In this document: piece after piece, positions 19,485-28,139 of the stretch | How positions within the stretch are numbered: the first letter of the stretch is position 1 | How the letters are laid out: the number at the start of each line of letters is the position of its first letter | From: Bacteroidaceae bacterium | GTDB taxonomy: Bacteria; Bacteroidota; Bacteroidia; Bacteroidales; Bacteroidaceae | Direction of reading: 5' to 3' | Length of the DNA stretch: 64,000 nucleotides | Assembly (NCBI GenBank): GCA_017615245.1 | Contig: JAGAAL010000004.1 | Span: 26,802 to 90,801 of the forward strand | Program-made: the position numbers and the translations under genes | Notes under the pieces: model-generated | The model's database searches: none | What the model saw: only the letters and a program-made list of their open reading frames with translations | Told to the model about the DNA's origin: nothing

Positions 19485-21208
19485 GCTTCTCCTTTTCCTC
19501 CCCTGATGTCTTCGATTTGCAACTGCACCTCACCACGCTTGTGGGTATTCTCCTCGATGGTGTAGACAATGTCGAACGAACCTTTCGTCTTGATGTAACG
19601 TGCCTCCGAACTCTGTCCGAATGCAATGCCGTTCATCACATTGCTCGACTTGCTGTCCACCAGCTCAAGTTTGATGTGCTCTTGCTCTCTGCCTACCACC
19701 TTGCTAGTGCCGTAGTCGTACACTTGGTGGGTACAGAACACAGGTTTCGGGTTCTCTGGGCCAAACGGGCGAAACTTCTTCAAGTCGTTGAAGAACTTAT
19801 GGGTAATTTCCTTGAAGTTGATTTCTGCATCCACCTCCAGCGTTGCCTTGATATGTTCTGGGTTGATGTTCTCTGTGACATATGCCAGGAACCTCTGTTT
19901 GAACTCCTCCAAGTTTTCCTCTTTTAACGAAAGACCTGCAGCATAGGTGTGTCCACCAAAGTTTACCAACAAATCTCTGCAACTTTCGATGGCAGCATAA
20001 ACATCAAATCCAGCGACACTACGTGCAGAACCCACGATTTCATCGCCTGCCTTGGTCAGCACCACAGCCGGACGATAATAGAGTTCCGTCAGACGTGAAG
20101 CCACGATACCTATCAAGCCCTTGTGCCAATCTTCATTGTAGATGACAATCGCACTCTCGTCTTCATTGCTACTGATGTTAGCCACCAGATTGCTGGCCTC
20201 CACCGTCATCCGCTTGTCCAACTCCTTGCGCTCCTCGTTGTACTGATCTATCTGCTCAGCCATCTTCTTCGCCGTCTCAGGGTCGTGTTCTATCAACAGC
20301 GAAACAGACTCCTTGCCATTCTGCATGCGTCCTGATGCATTGATGCGCGGACCTATCTTGAAGATAATGTCCGACATCACCACATCGCGGTCCGTCAGGC
20401 CACAGATATCGAGGATGGCTTTCAAACCTGTACTTGGTTTGGTGTTCAACTGACGCATACCATGATAGGCAAGAATGCGGTTCTCGCCTACGATGGGCAC
20501 AATATCGGCAGCGATACTCACCACCACAAGGTCTAAGAGAGGTAACAGACTGCTGAACGCAATACCATTGCTCAGCGCAAATGCCTGAACTAGTTTAAAT
20601 CCCACGCCACACCCCGACAGGTTCTTATCAGGATAAGTGGCGTCTTTCCGCTTTGCATTGAGGATGGCCACTGCAGGCGGTAATACCTCATCGGGCACAT
20701 GATGGTCGCAGATTATAAAGTCTATCCCTTTCGACTTGGCGTATGCTATCTCCTCAACGGCCTTGATGCCGCAATCGAGAATGATAACCAGCTTCACCCC
20801 TGTCTCAAACGCATAATCTATTCCCTGCTTCGATACACCGTATCCTTCGTCATTCCTGTCGGGGATGTAGTAATCGAGGTTCGAATAGTACTGTTGCAGA
20901 AAGCGATAAACCAATGCAACCGCCGTACACCCGTCCACATCATAGTCACCGTAAATCAAAATGCGTTCCTTCTTACCCATTGCCTCGTTCAGACGTTCGA
21001 CGGCTAAGTCCATATCCCGCATCAGGAATGGGTCGTAGAGGTCGTGCAATTGGGGTCGGAAGAACTTACGCGCCTCTTCTTCGGTGGTGATGCCCCTCTT
21101 GATTAGCAGCTGACACAGAACAGGGCTGATATTCAGTTTAGCAGCCAGCTCTTGCGCCTTCTCCGTTTCTTGAGGTGTTGAGGGTTTGTAGTTCCATTGA
21201 TAATTCAT
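19481..21208 (-). CDS. recJ: Single-stranded-DNA-specific exonuclease RecJ
   Basis: This 575-residue 5'-3' ssDNA exonuclease has the DHH-family motifs YGDYDVDGCTA (residues about 81-91), CDHHVPD and GIVASRL, then the DHHA1 domain with FGGHTYAAGLSL and a C-terminal OB-like domain. A weak promoter-like TGACTTTG (minus strand) lies near 21251-21244. It is the first gene of the recJ-recQ-TPR-trpS run. Confidence 0.95.
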   Translation of the reverse strand: MNYQWNYKPSTPQETEKAQELAAKLNISPVLCQLLIKRGITTEEEARKFFRPQLHDLYDPFLMRDMDLAVERLNEAMGKKERILIYGDYDVDGCTAVALVYRFLQQYYSNLDYYIPDRNDEGYGVSKQGIDYAFETGVKLVIILDCGIKAVEEIAYAKSKGIDFIICDHHVPDEVLPPAVAILNAKRKDATYPDKNLSGCGVGFKLVQAFALSNGIAFSSLLPLLDLVVVSIAADIVPIVGENRILAYHGMRQLNTKPSTGLKAILDICGLTDRDVVMSDIIFKIGPRINASGRMQNGKESVSLLIEHDPETAKKMAEQIDQYNEERKELDKRMTVEASNLVANISSNEDESAIVIYNEDWHKGLIGIVASRLTELYYRPAVVLTKAGDEIVGSARSVAGFDVYAAIESCRDLLVNFGGHTYAAGLSLKEENLEEFKQRFLAYVTENINPEHIKATLEVDAEINFKEITHKFFNDLKKFRPFGPENPKPVFCTHQVYDYGTSKVVGREQEHIKLELVDSKSSNVMNGIAFGQSSEARYIKTKGSFDIVYTIEENTHKRGEVQLQIEDIRGGKGEA

Positions 21209-21390
21209 CTATATTTTGTTTATTAATCAGCGTTTTCGGGGGGCAAAGTCAGCCGTTAGCCAACGCGCCCGTTTATGTAATGCCACATTTCGGCATTCAA
21301 AGGTATGAAAAAAATCTCACACAAAGAGCATCTTCCAACTTTTTTCCGACAAATTACCTGTTTTTTCTTATAAAAAACAGCGTATTGTCA

Positions 21391-21430
21391 AAAAAAAGGC
21401 CTTACATTCGCAAAAATGTAAGGCTCTTTT
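21391..21430 (-). terminator. Rho-independent terminator of the metallopeptidase gene
   Basis: A perfect 10-bp stem GCCTTACATT/AATGTAAGGC (21399-21424, six-base loop) lies just past the stop at 21446. On the minus strand it is followed by seven T. On the plus strand a weaker T run follows, so it could act in both directions. Confidence 0.85.
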
Positions 21431-21445
21431 GATGTTAGGGAATCT

Positions 21446-22336
21446 CTACAGTTCGCTGTCGCTTCGACTGAATGTGTCGCCTCTTGTGACATCACCCGTC
21501 TGAAGTCCCAGTTTGAACCAACGCAAACGCTGGGCGGAAGTTCCATGAGTGAACTCTTCAGACACCACAACTCCACGGGCTTTCTTCTGCAAATAGTCAT
21601 CACCGATAACCTGTGCACAGCGGATAGCTTCCTCGATATCACCATCCTCCAACGAGTTGAACATCTTGTTGTCATAGTGTGCCCACACACCTGCGTAGAA
21701 GTCAGCAAGCAACTCCAAACGAACAGAAACCTTGTTGGCGTCCTCCTTGCTGAGTTTCGCCATCTGCTGATGAGCCTTGCCCAGTGTTCCGTTCAAGTAT
21801 TCCACATGGTGACCTACCTCGTGCGCTATCACGTAAGCGTAGGCAAAATCGCCATCTGCTCCCAACGACTGCTTCATCGTCATGAAGAACGACAGGTCGA
21901 TGTAGAGAGCCTGGTCGCCTGAACAATAGAAAGGTCCCATCTGAGCCGAACCATTTCCACAAGCGGTTTGTACGGCATCCGTATAGAGCACCATACGGGG
22001 GTACTCATACTCACCCCAGTTGTTCTGCTTAAACACCTCAGTCCACACGTCCTCCGTACCCGCAAGAATCTGCTTCGAGAACGTAGCCAGCTGCTGTTCT
22101 TCCTCCGTAAACTCACGTTGTCCTTGAGCCACTTCCGTGTTACCTCCGATCACAGAACCCAATCCGCCATTCTGGTTTACCGTGTCCACCACAGCGGCGA
22201 ACGGGTCTCCTCCGCTGATCCATGCAATCAAAGCTGCAATGATTATACCTCCAATGCCCAATCCGGCCTTGGTCTTACCGCTCATACCTCGGCGGTCGTC
22301 TACATTTGTGCTTTCGCGTCTTCCGTCTAATCTCAT
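21446..22336 (-). CDS. ypfJ: Neutral zinc metallopeptidase, YpfJ family
   Basis: This 296-residue inner-membrane protein starts MRLDGRRESTNVDDRRG and has one membrane helix (GLGIGGIIIAALIAWISGG, about 25-43). The zinc-binding HEVGHHVEYLNG lies near residue 168, with LRLEL.ADFYAGVWAH providing the third ligand region downstream. The family is widespread; its physiological substrate is unknown. Length and architecture are normal. It has its own promoter (22369-22376) and terminator. Confidence 0.9.
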   Translation of the reverse strand: MRLDGRRESTNVDDRRGMSGKTKAGLGIGGIIIAALIAWISGGDPFAAVVDTVNQNGGLGSVIGGNTEVAQGQREFTEEEQQLATFSKQILAGTEDVWTEVFKQNNWGEYEYPRMVLYTDAVQTACGNGSAQMGPFYCSGDQALYIDLSFFMTMKQSLGADGDFAYAYVIAHEVGHHVEYLNGTLGKAHQQMAKLSKEDANKVSVRLELLADFYAGVWAHYDNKMFNSLEDGDIEEAIRCAQVIGDDYLQKKARGVVVSEEFTHGTSAQRLRWFKLGLQTGDVTRGDTFSRSDSEL

Positions 22337-22368
22337 ATTAATTATTGGTTTAAGATTGTTTTCGATTG

Positions 22369-22376
22369 CAAATATA
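22369..22376 (-). promoter_or_regulatory. -7 promoter element TATATTTG of the metallopeptidase gene
   Basis: Minus-strand TATATTTG lies 33 nt upstream of ATG 22336 and is followed by GCAATCGAAAAC. Confidence 0.6.
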
Positions 22377-22491
22377 CATAAAAGAATTTAAAGACATACA
22401 CAAAAACACGGAAAAAATGATTTTTCCAAGTATTAAATCAGCAGTTTCCCTATTTTTCCCTATAACATACGCAGTTAACGAAAAGATTTCG

Positions 22492-22499
22492 TAACTTTG
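22492..22499 (+). promoter_or_regulatory. -7 promoter element TAACTTTG
   Basis: TAACTTTG lies 24 nt upstream of ATG 22523 of the secreted unknown protein. Confidence 0.6.
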
Positions 22500-22522
22500 C
22501 TGGCGATTAAAAGAAACAGAAT

Positions 22523-23116
22523 ATGAAGAAAACTATTCTTATTGCCATTCTCGCCCTCACCGCATTGACGGGGCAGGCACAAGAGATTAGAACGAGTGAG
22601 CCGACATTAGACGATTACCTGCAATTGCTGAATGCCAAGGGCTATATTGCCTACAGTTTCGACACACAAGACTTCAAGGGCAAGTCGGTTGAGCCTGTCG
22701 TCATGGAATACGTGAAAGGAAAAGAGGCGAGAGATGTACTTGGATTTAGTTTTTCGTTCCCAATTGGGGAAAAGCTCGTCATCGGACTTGCACCATCAAG
22801 CAATGATTCAACGTATGTCTATTCCTACCAATCCGTCGGCGGTGGCGGCTTTAATTCCACTTTAAAACTACTACCTGTCTATGCTCCAGAGATGCCGACG
22901 AAACAGGCATACAGATACGAGTCGCGTCCCTTCGAACTTGTTTCTCCTGTTGAAACAAGAAAATTCATTCCGCTCGTCTTGTTCGGCTCCTATTGGTATG
23001 AACCAGAAACAGGCGTTAGCCGTTTCTGTGGCGAGAAACTCATTAAACACAATTTTTCGTCAGAAATCACCAAATCCATTCCCCATTTCTACGTCCTCGG
23101 CATTAAGATTAAATAG
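22523..23116 (+). CDS. Secreted protein of unknown function
   Basis: This 197-residue protein has a signal peptide (MKKTILIAILALTALTGQAQ). The mature chain has mixed beta-rich character with a Gly/Ser-rich turn (SVGGGGFNS) and a Tyr/Pro-rich middle. No family is recognised. It stands alone with its own promoter and is followed by an array of short palindromic repeats. Confidence 0.65.
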   Translation: MKKTILIAILALTALTGQAQEIRTSEPTLDDYLQLLNAKGYIAYSFDTQDFKGKSVEPVVMEYVKGKEARDVLGFSFSFPIGEKLVIGLAPSSNDSTYVYSYQSVGGGGFNSTLKLLPVYAPEMPTKQAYRYESRPFELVSPVETRKFIPLVLFGSYWYEPETGVSRFCGEKLIKHNFSSEITKSIPHFYVLGIKIK

Positions 23117-23213
23117 TTCATTTAGAAGGCCAAAGGTCTGAGAAATTGCTTTTTCAGCTTATTTATTTTGCTATCCCAAAGGGAAAAAGATTTTATACAA
23201 GGAGGGAAAAGTT

Positions 23214-23293
23214 GTTCAAGGACGTGGAACCTGTGTTCCTGGACGTGGAACACTGGTTCCTGGGCGTGGAACACAGATTCCACGCCCAGGAAC
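23214..23293. repeat. 21-bp tandem repeat array ending in an inverted copy
   Basis: Units start at 23214, 23235 and 23256 and share GTTC..GG.CGTGGAAC; each unit is itself an imperfect palindrome (GTTCC...GGAAC). The third unit and 23278-23293 form perfect 16-bp inverted arms (GTTCCTGGGCGTGGAA) with a 6-nt loop. Confidence 0.85.
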
Positions 23294-23344
23294 AACAAAA
23301 TCCATTTGGAATTAGAACAAAAAGGATGTGTCGGAACAAAAGAG

Positions 23345-24463
23345 TTACAGTATCCTCGTAACTGTATATCCTTGTTTCTGCAGCATTGAGAGGATGCCTT
23401 CGCTGCCTGGAGTATTGAGCAGATGGGCCAATCCTACCACGATAAGGGTTTGATGGTCTTTCATCAACTGTGGCAACTGGGTCATCCAATAGCGATTACG
23501 GTCATTGATAAGCACATCATTGCCATAGACACGTTCGGATTCTGGCATTTCGTCGAGAAAATCTATCAGTTCATTACCTTTTCCACTTCTGTAGATGGAA
23601 TCTATCTGAGGGATTCGGCTACAAAGTTCATATTGTGCTCTCCCTCCTCTGTAAATCAGCTGTACGAGATTCTTGGTGCTAAAGTCATTCAGAATCAAGT
23701 CGATCAAGTCTGCCTGGCTGTCAATAAAGGCACCCATTACATTGATGCTGTCAAGCCCCACACTCATGATACGTGGTTGCTGCTTATCAGGATGCTCGAC
23801 TGCATACGCTTCGTTCAGTTCGTTGGCTTTCATCGCAATCATGAGATCCAACAGCTTATAGTCGCTTGTATAGCCACGAACATCCTTATAGAACTGGCTG
23901 AATTTCGATGTCGTAAGCGATTGCCACAGAGAGGGGAGCACAAACGGAAGCGCATATCGATAGGCTTTCTCACCCTGAACAGTCGACATACTCGCCACTT
24001 TGTCATTCACTTGGAAATACGCTATGATACGATCCAACGAATCGAGTTGCTGAGGTGTGAGGTAGCGGGTATAGGCATCTATCCCTGTGGTATCCAGGAA
24101 TTCTTGCATCACCGTAGGCATCTCACGCTCCAATTTAGAGGAATCAAATCCCTGCAATTTTGTGATAATACTTGCCATTGTGGCCTGCTGATTCGGATGA
24201 ATCATCTCCTCCATACTCATCTCTGCAGCCAGACACGTGATGGTGCCGAGTATAGAGTCAAGTCCAGGTACCTCATGCATGTATTCACCATGAACATAAT
24301 GCACAGTTCCCAATGCATACGAAGGTTTCTGGCCTTTCTTCTCAATCTTGAAGAACACTCCGTCGAGTGCCTTCTGCCCCTTCTGCTGAGCCGCGAGGGG
24401 TGCAGCGCCCGTCGTGAAGACGGACACTGCGATTAGTATTAACCTTAAAAATCTCGTTTTCAT
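23345..24463 (-). CDS. TraB/GumN family protein
   Basis: This 372-residue secreted protein has signal peptide MKTRFLRLILIAVSVFTTGAAPLAAQ. The family is marked by the N-terminal SYALGTVHYVHGE (GTxH motif) and the C-terminal VGLAHLLNTPGSEGILSML (GxxH motif), seen here in order. TraB/GumN proteins resemble Tiki-type metalloproteases; the bacterial substrate is unknown. The ATG at 24469 is two codons earlier and equally possible. It lies downstream of the DUF2807 gene, separated by a 108-bp repeat element. Confidence 0.85.
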   Translation of the reverse strand: MKTRFLRLILIAVSVFTTGAAPLAAQQKGQKALDGVFFKIEKKGQKPSYALGTVHYVHGEYMHEVPGLDSILGTITCLAAEMSMEEMIHPNQQATMASIITKLQGFDSSKLEREMPTVMQEFLDTTGIDAYTRYLTPQQLDSLDRIIAYFQVNDKVASMSTVQGEKAYRYALPFVLPSLWQSLTTSKFSQFYKDVRGYTSDYKLLDLMIAMKANELNEAYAVEHPDKQQPRIMSVGLDSINVMGAFIDSQADLIDLILNDFSTKNLVQLIYRGGRAQYELCSRIPQIDSIYRSGKGNELIDFLDEMPESERVYGNDVLINDRNRYWMTQLPQLMKDHQTLIVVGLAHLLNTPGSEGILSMLQKQGYTVTRIL

Positions 24464-24512
24464 AATCATTTCGTTATTTTGAGTAAGTGTCTATTAACTA
24501 TTTGAGTTTTAT

Positions 24513-24620
24513 TCATACTCCTCCACCGCTGGGCGGTCCCCCTCCGCTAACTTAGCGGAGGAGCTATAAAGCTCTTCTCCTAAGATAGGGGAAGTACCCC
24601 AAAGGGGGGAAGGAGTATGA
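24513..24620. repeat. 108-bp multi-hairpin element with terminal inverted repeats
   Basis: TCATACTCCT (24513-24522) and AGGAGTATGA (24611-24620) are perfect ends. Between them are the hairpins ACCGC-tgg-GCGGT, CTCCGCTAA-c-TTAGCGGAG, AGCtataaAGCT and GGGGaagtaCCCC. No coding capacity is seen. The layout fits a non-autonomous mobile palindromic element lying between two genes. Confidence 0.75.
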
Positions 24621-24634
24621 TAAGAACTAAAGGC

Positions 24635-25594
24635 TTAATTCACTTTCTTCAGTTGCTTTGTTTTTAGCGTATCTTCCTCTACGCGAAGCTCTGCAGGCTC
24701 CACAACATCCGCTTTCAGATGACGGGTCTTGATGCCTCCGAGTGCCATACAGGTCTTGCGAAGCACGTGGGTTGTACCTTCAAGTTCTACATCACCAGCA
24801 CCTGAAGAGACAGCTGTGATTGACTGACAATCTACCTCGAGTTCTATACCTCCAGCTCCAGTCGAAATAGCCAGAATCTTATCAGCCGTAACCGCTCCAT
24901 CGATATCACCTGCACCGTATGTGTAGAAGTTGGCTTCATCCTTCACCTTTGCTTTCTTGAAGGTTGCATCGCCAGCACCTGTAACGTTAACTGTCAGGCG
25001 ATTGGCTTTCAACTTGCGAAGACTGAGGTCGCCTGCACCACCCATATCAATCGTGACGTTTTCCGCAGTGATGCTACCCAACTCAGCATCGCCTGCTCCT
25101 GTGATATTCAGACGGAAATCGTTGATATACACAGAGTCTTCGATAATAAATTCGCCTGAACCTGTAAGGCTGACACCAAAGAGCGTAGGAGCCTGCACAA
25201 GAACCAGAATGGCTGGAGTCCAATGGGTGTACTTCTGATTGGCACTCACATTAAGTACCTTGTTCATCTCGCCATCTGGACCTGAAGAATCGAACAACTC
25301 AAGGGTATAGGCTTCGATGGCCTTTTTGTTTCCTATCACCGTCACCTTGAAGGTGTCGCTTTGGATGTATTTTATCTCTGCGCTGGTTGTCGATGTAATG
25401 TTACAGAAGTCGTCAAGATCCAAGTCCATCTCCATAACTGGGCCCCATTGTTCAGAGTCGCGGAAGTCTAAATTATGGTTATCAGGACGACGATCCATAG
25501 GGATACATGAAGCGACGATGAAGAGGATGGAGGCGCAGGAAATGAGCCATCTGCTAATCCCCATTAAGAGGGGGCGTCTTTGATTGGTATTCAT
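24635..25594 (-). CDS. GIN-domain (DUF2807) lipoprotein
   Basis: This 319-residue lipoprotein (lipobox region LFIVASC) carries the head GIN domain, a right-handed beta-helix of DUF2807 type. Its short repeats read as GAGD and variants: GSGEFIIEDS, GAGDAELGSI, GAGDLSLRKL, GAGDATFKKA, GAGDIDGAVT, GAGDVELEGT. Such proteins are called putative adhesins; their role is unproven. It follows the GntR gene by 5 nt, in the ABC transporter locus. The first ten codons (RRPLLMG) are encoded by DNA resembling the GC-rich palindromic repeat, so a start at the inner ATG 25564 is possible. Confidence 0.85.
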   Translation of the reverse strand: MNTNQRRPLLMGISRWLISCASILFIVASCIPMDRRPDNHNLDFRDSEQWGPVMEMDLDLDDFCNITSTTSAEIKYIQSDTFKVTVIGNKKAIEAYTLELFDSSGPDGEMNKVLNVSANQKYTHWTPAILVLVQAPTLFGVSLTGSGEFIIEDSVYINDFRLNITGAGDAELGSITAENVTIDMGGAGDLSLRKLKANRLTVNVTGAGDATFKKAKVKDEANFYTYGAGDIDGAVTADKILAISTGAGGIELEVDCQSITAVSSGAGDVELEGTTHVLRKTCMALGGIKTRHLKADVVEPAELRVEEDTLKTKQLKKVN

Positions 25595-25599
25595 ATTGT

Positions 25600-25959
25600 T
25601 TATGCGATTGCTTTGTTGATATAATTGGTTAATTCACTCACTGTGATGCCCAATGTCTGCATTGAGCGCACGATTTCGGGTACCGACTCCTTCACGAACT
25701 CTTCCTTGCGGAGGTTGTGGATGGTCTGCTTGGCACCAGGGCTGACGAAATAGCCTAAACCGCGCTTGGTGTAGATGATCTGCTGGCTCTGCATCCAGTC
25801 GTATGAACGCATCACGGTGTTGCTGTTCACCTCGACCTCGGCTGCTGTCTCGCGAACTGATGGCACACGTCCCTCTTCCTCGTACTGTCCGAGAAGAATC
25901 TGGTCGCATATCAAGTCGGCGATTTGCAGATATATTGCTTTTTTTCCGTTGAAATTCAT
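25600..25959 (-). CDS. GntR-family regulator, YtrA-like
   Basis: This 119-residue regulator has an N-terminal winged helix (AIYLQIADLICDQILLGQYEEEGRVPSVRETAAEVEVNSNTVMRSYDWMQSQQIIYTKRGLGYFVS) followed by a short helical tail, the YtrA subfamily layout. YtrA-type proteins repress ABC transporter operons, and an ABC ATPase and a permease lie directly upstream. A candidate operator overlaps the transcription start of that locus (27903-27926). Confidence 0.9.
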   Translation of the reverse strand: MNFNGKKAIYLQIADLICDQILLGQYEEEGRVPSVRETAAEVEVNSNTVMRSYDWMQSQQIIYTKRGLGYFVSPGAKQTIHNLRKEEFVKESVPEIVRSMQTLGITVSELTNYINKAIA

Positions 25960-26019
25960 AGTCTTATTTACTATTTATTCATTTACAATTTACTATTGGA
26001 TTCATTTATCTATTGTTCC

Positions 26020-26050
26020 ATTCCTCCCCTCGGGGAGGTTAGGAGGGGGC
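26020..26050. repeat. GC-rich palindromic repeat, intergenic copy
   Basis: CCTCCCC-tc-GGGGAGG followed by TTAGGAGGGGG lies between the permease and GntR genes. On the minus strand it has the family layout CCCCCTCCTAACCTCCCC. Confidence 0.65.
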
Positions 26051-26989
26051 TTATCTATTCAGTTTATTGCAAAGCTGAGCCTTTGTGTAGCGATTGTAAG
26101 CCCATACAAAGAAGCCGATACCTGCAAGGATTGAGAGGCTACCCCATACATACAGATAGATGTGGAAGTTCTCGAAGAAGGCTCGCATGGTTTCTTCTGC
26201 AAACATACGGTCCATTGTGTCAATATTGGCTGTAAACCAAATCATTCCGACGAAAAGAATGATGGCAAATAAGAACTCAATGGCCTTCAGAATGATATAA
26301 GTGATAGGCAGATTGAACTTATACTTCAGCGAGTTGCCAAACGCATAGATGGATGTGGTACAGAAAATACCTGCCCAGGTCGCAAATAAAGAAGCATCCA
26401 GAATATTCCCCAGAACCATGTCTTGAGGGCTGACATAAGTCGAGTCGGTGATGGTAACACCATTCATCGATGCATGCATCTGATTGGTGAAGTTCTGTAT
26501 GGCCGTCCCTGTCGTATTGGAAAATACACTGACAAACAGCGACTGTACACCTTCACCGCTCTTAAAGACGGCAATCGTCATCAGATAGTTGATAAGGTCA
26601 GCCACAGCCACACTTACCACCGAAACAACAATAGCGCCAATCACACAAACCAACACGTGCCACGTGTATTTTTCCAAGTTCGTAGCAGGCATCGTAAGAT
26701 TCGTGATACGTCCCTGCTTGTTACGCAATGGGTGCAAAGTACATCCTCCAGCAATATAAAGACTGAACTGCATGATAACTATCACAACCAATGAGGTTAG
26801 CGTCAGGTCGTTGTAAATACCTGATGGTGCAGACATCTGATAAGTAAGCCAGCGCATGAAGAACGAAAGCACCACAATACCCACAATGGTAAAGAAGAGC
26901 ACAAGTGCAAGGTTGCGATAGAAGTTCTTATTGATAGTCAGGTCGAAGTTTGCATAATTTGCAAAACGCTTTGTATTAAAAGTACTCAT
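26051..26989 (-). CDS. ABC transporter membrane protein
   Basis: This 312-residue integral membrane protein has about six hydrophobic segments, among them LALVLFFTIVGIVVLSFFMRWL, HVLVCVIGAIVVSVVSVAVADL and FLFAIILFVGMIWFTANI. The gene ends with codons for NKLNR. It starts 4 nt after the ATPase gene, so the two form a transporter. No sequence motif shows the cargo; comparable YtrA-controlled transporters respond to envelope stress. Confidence 0.75.
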   Translation of the reverse strand: MSTFNTKRFANYANFDLTINKNFYRNLALVLFFTIVGIVVLSFFMRWLTYQMSAPSGIYNDLTLTSLVVIVIMQFSLYIAGGCTLHPLRNKQGRITNLTMPATNLEKYTWHVLVCVIGAIVVSVVSVAVADLINYLMTIAVFKSGEGVQSLFVSVFSNTTGTAIQNFTNQMHASMNGVTITDSTYVSPQDMVLGNILDASLFATWAGIFCTTSIYAFGNSLKYKFNLPITYIILKAIEFLFAIILFVGMIWFTANIDTMDRMFAEETMRAFFENFHIYLYVWGSLSILAGIGFFVWAYNRYTKAQLCNKLNR

Positions 26990-26992
26990 AAT

Positions 26993-27700
26993 TTATTTCC
27001 TTTCCTGTAATAATTTGTTAAACACATCTTCGAGGTTGATGACCTCATCGTCCTTAAACAGCTGATCCATCTTGGTGTTCAGCAATACCTCGTTCTTTTC
27101 AATCATCGTAACGTGGTCGAGCAACAGCTCTACGTCACGTACCTGGTGGGTAGAGATGATGACAATCTGGTCAGGATCTGTGCTACCAGCCACCACCTTG
27201 CGGAACTGACTCTTCGAAGGAATGTCGAGACCGTTGGTTGGTTCGTCCATCAGCAACAGATGAGTGCGGGCAGCAAGTGCGATACTCAGATACACCTTCT
27301 TCTTCTGACCCATACTCAATGCACCAAGATTGATGTCGTGAGGCATCTCGAAACTTTCGAGACAACGATACATCATGCTTACATCAAAGCGAGGATAGAA
27401 TGGCTTGATGGCATTGATGTATTTCTGAAGCGAGATACCAGGAAGGTTGTACTCCTCAGGCACGATAAACATATCACCCAACAACTCAGGTTTACGCAGA
27501 AGCGTTTCCACATTGTTATAAGTCACCCATCCCGACTGAGGACGAAGCAATCCCATAATGAGGTAGAGCAATGTGCTCTTACCTGTACCGTTCTTACCAA
27601 GAAGGCCATAAACACCGCCTTCGTTGATTTCCAAAGAAAAATGGTCTAATACCGGATCATTCTTCTTATACGCAAATGTTACATCTTGAATCTTTAACAT
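26993..27700 (-). CDS. ABC transporter ATP-binding protein
   Basis: This 235-residue ATPase has Walker A GLLGKNGTGKSTL (about 34-46), a variant signature LSMGQKKKV (Ser-Met-Gly-Gln), Walker B LLLMDEPTNGLD and the H-loop IISTHQ. The short form with no substrate domain is typical of ABC-2 exporters. It is the first full-length gene of the GntR-controlled locus; a 19-residue hydrophobic ORF precedes it. Confidence 0.93.
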   Translation of the reverse strand: MLKIQDVTFAYKKNDPVLDHFSLEINEGGVYGLLGKNGTGKSTLLYLIMGLLRPQSGWVTYNNVETLLRKPELLGDMFIVPEEYNLPGISLQKYINAIKPFYPRFDVSMMYRCLESFEMPHDINLGALSMGQKKKVYLSIALAARTHLLLMDEPTNGLDIPSKSQFRKVVAGSTDPDQIVIISTHQVRDVELLLDHVTMIEKNEVLLNTKMDQLFKDDEVINLEDVFNKLLQERK

Positions 27701-27779
27701 AATCTTATTTATTATTTAATTTTATTTTTACATTGTTACATCTCTCCTAAAGAGAGGATAAGAAGGAAGCATTCTGGTT

Positions 27780-27839
27780 TTACATCAAGATGATGCCGCA
27801 AACTGTTGCTACTGTTGCGATGATAGTTACGATAATCAT
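27780..27839 (-). CDS. 19-residue hydrophobic peptide
   Basis: ATG 27839-27837 opens MIIVTIIATVATVCGIILM and stops at 27780. It is almost wholly hydrophobic, long enough for a single membrane span. An A/G-rich stretch (AAAAAGGAAAGAATT) directly precedes the ATG. It is the first ORF behind a strong promoter (27928-27959) and operator and lies 80 nt upstream of the ABC ATPase. It may be a tiny membrane subunit or a leader peptide. It could still be chance. Confidence 0.55.
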   Translation of the reverse strand: MIIVTIIATVATVCGIILM

Positions 27840-27902
27840 AATTCTTTCCTTTTTAAGTTAGTTCGTTTGGTTTATTTTCTCTGCCTTGCCTTTGAGTAAT
27901 TT

Positions 27903-27926
27903 AGTGTACTACTTAACTAAGACACT
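27903..27926. promoter_or_regulatory. Candidate GntR/YtrA-type operator
   Basis: A 24-bp imperfect palindrome with outer half-sites AGTGTA and GACACT spaced by 12 bp, 9 of 12 positions symmetric. It lies directly downstream of the -7 box, over the expected transcription start. As I recall it, B. subtilis YtrA binds AGTGTA-N13-TACACT, so both sequence and placement fit repression by the GntR protein at 25600-25959. Confidence 0.6.
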
Positions 27927-27927
27927 G

Positions 27928-27959
27928 CAAAGGTAGGACACTTTTTTGATTCCACCAAA
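27928..27959 (-). promoter_or_regulatory. Full -33/-7 promoter of the ABC transporter locus
   Basis: On the minus strand TTTG (27959-27956), a 20-nt spacer, then TACCTTTG (27935-27928): both Bacteroidota elements at the usual spacing. Confidence 0.75.
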
Positions 27960-28139
27960 TATTTAAGCAACTTTTTTATGTTTTTTCTTGTATTTTTTGC
28001 ATTTTAGACATAATTCGTCTTTGGACAAGGAAATAAGTGACAAAAATTATAGGAAAAGGATGGGAAAAACGTCTTTGGAAGAAGAAAAGCAATAAACTCC
28101 GAGAATTTACGTTATTATATATAAATAAGGTGCACGAAC

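Noticed and set aside
23423-24436. 337-residue plus-strand ORF
   Set aside because: Antisense of the TraB/GumN gene, His- and Ile-rich without a family pattern.
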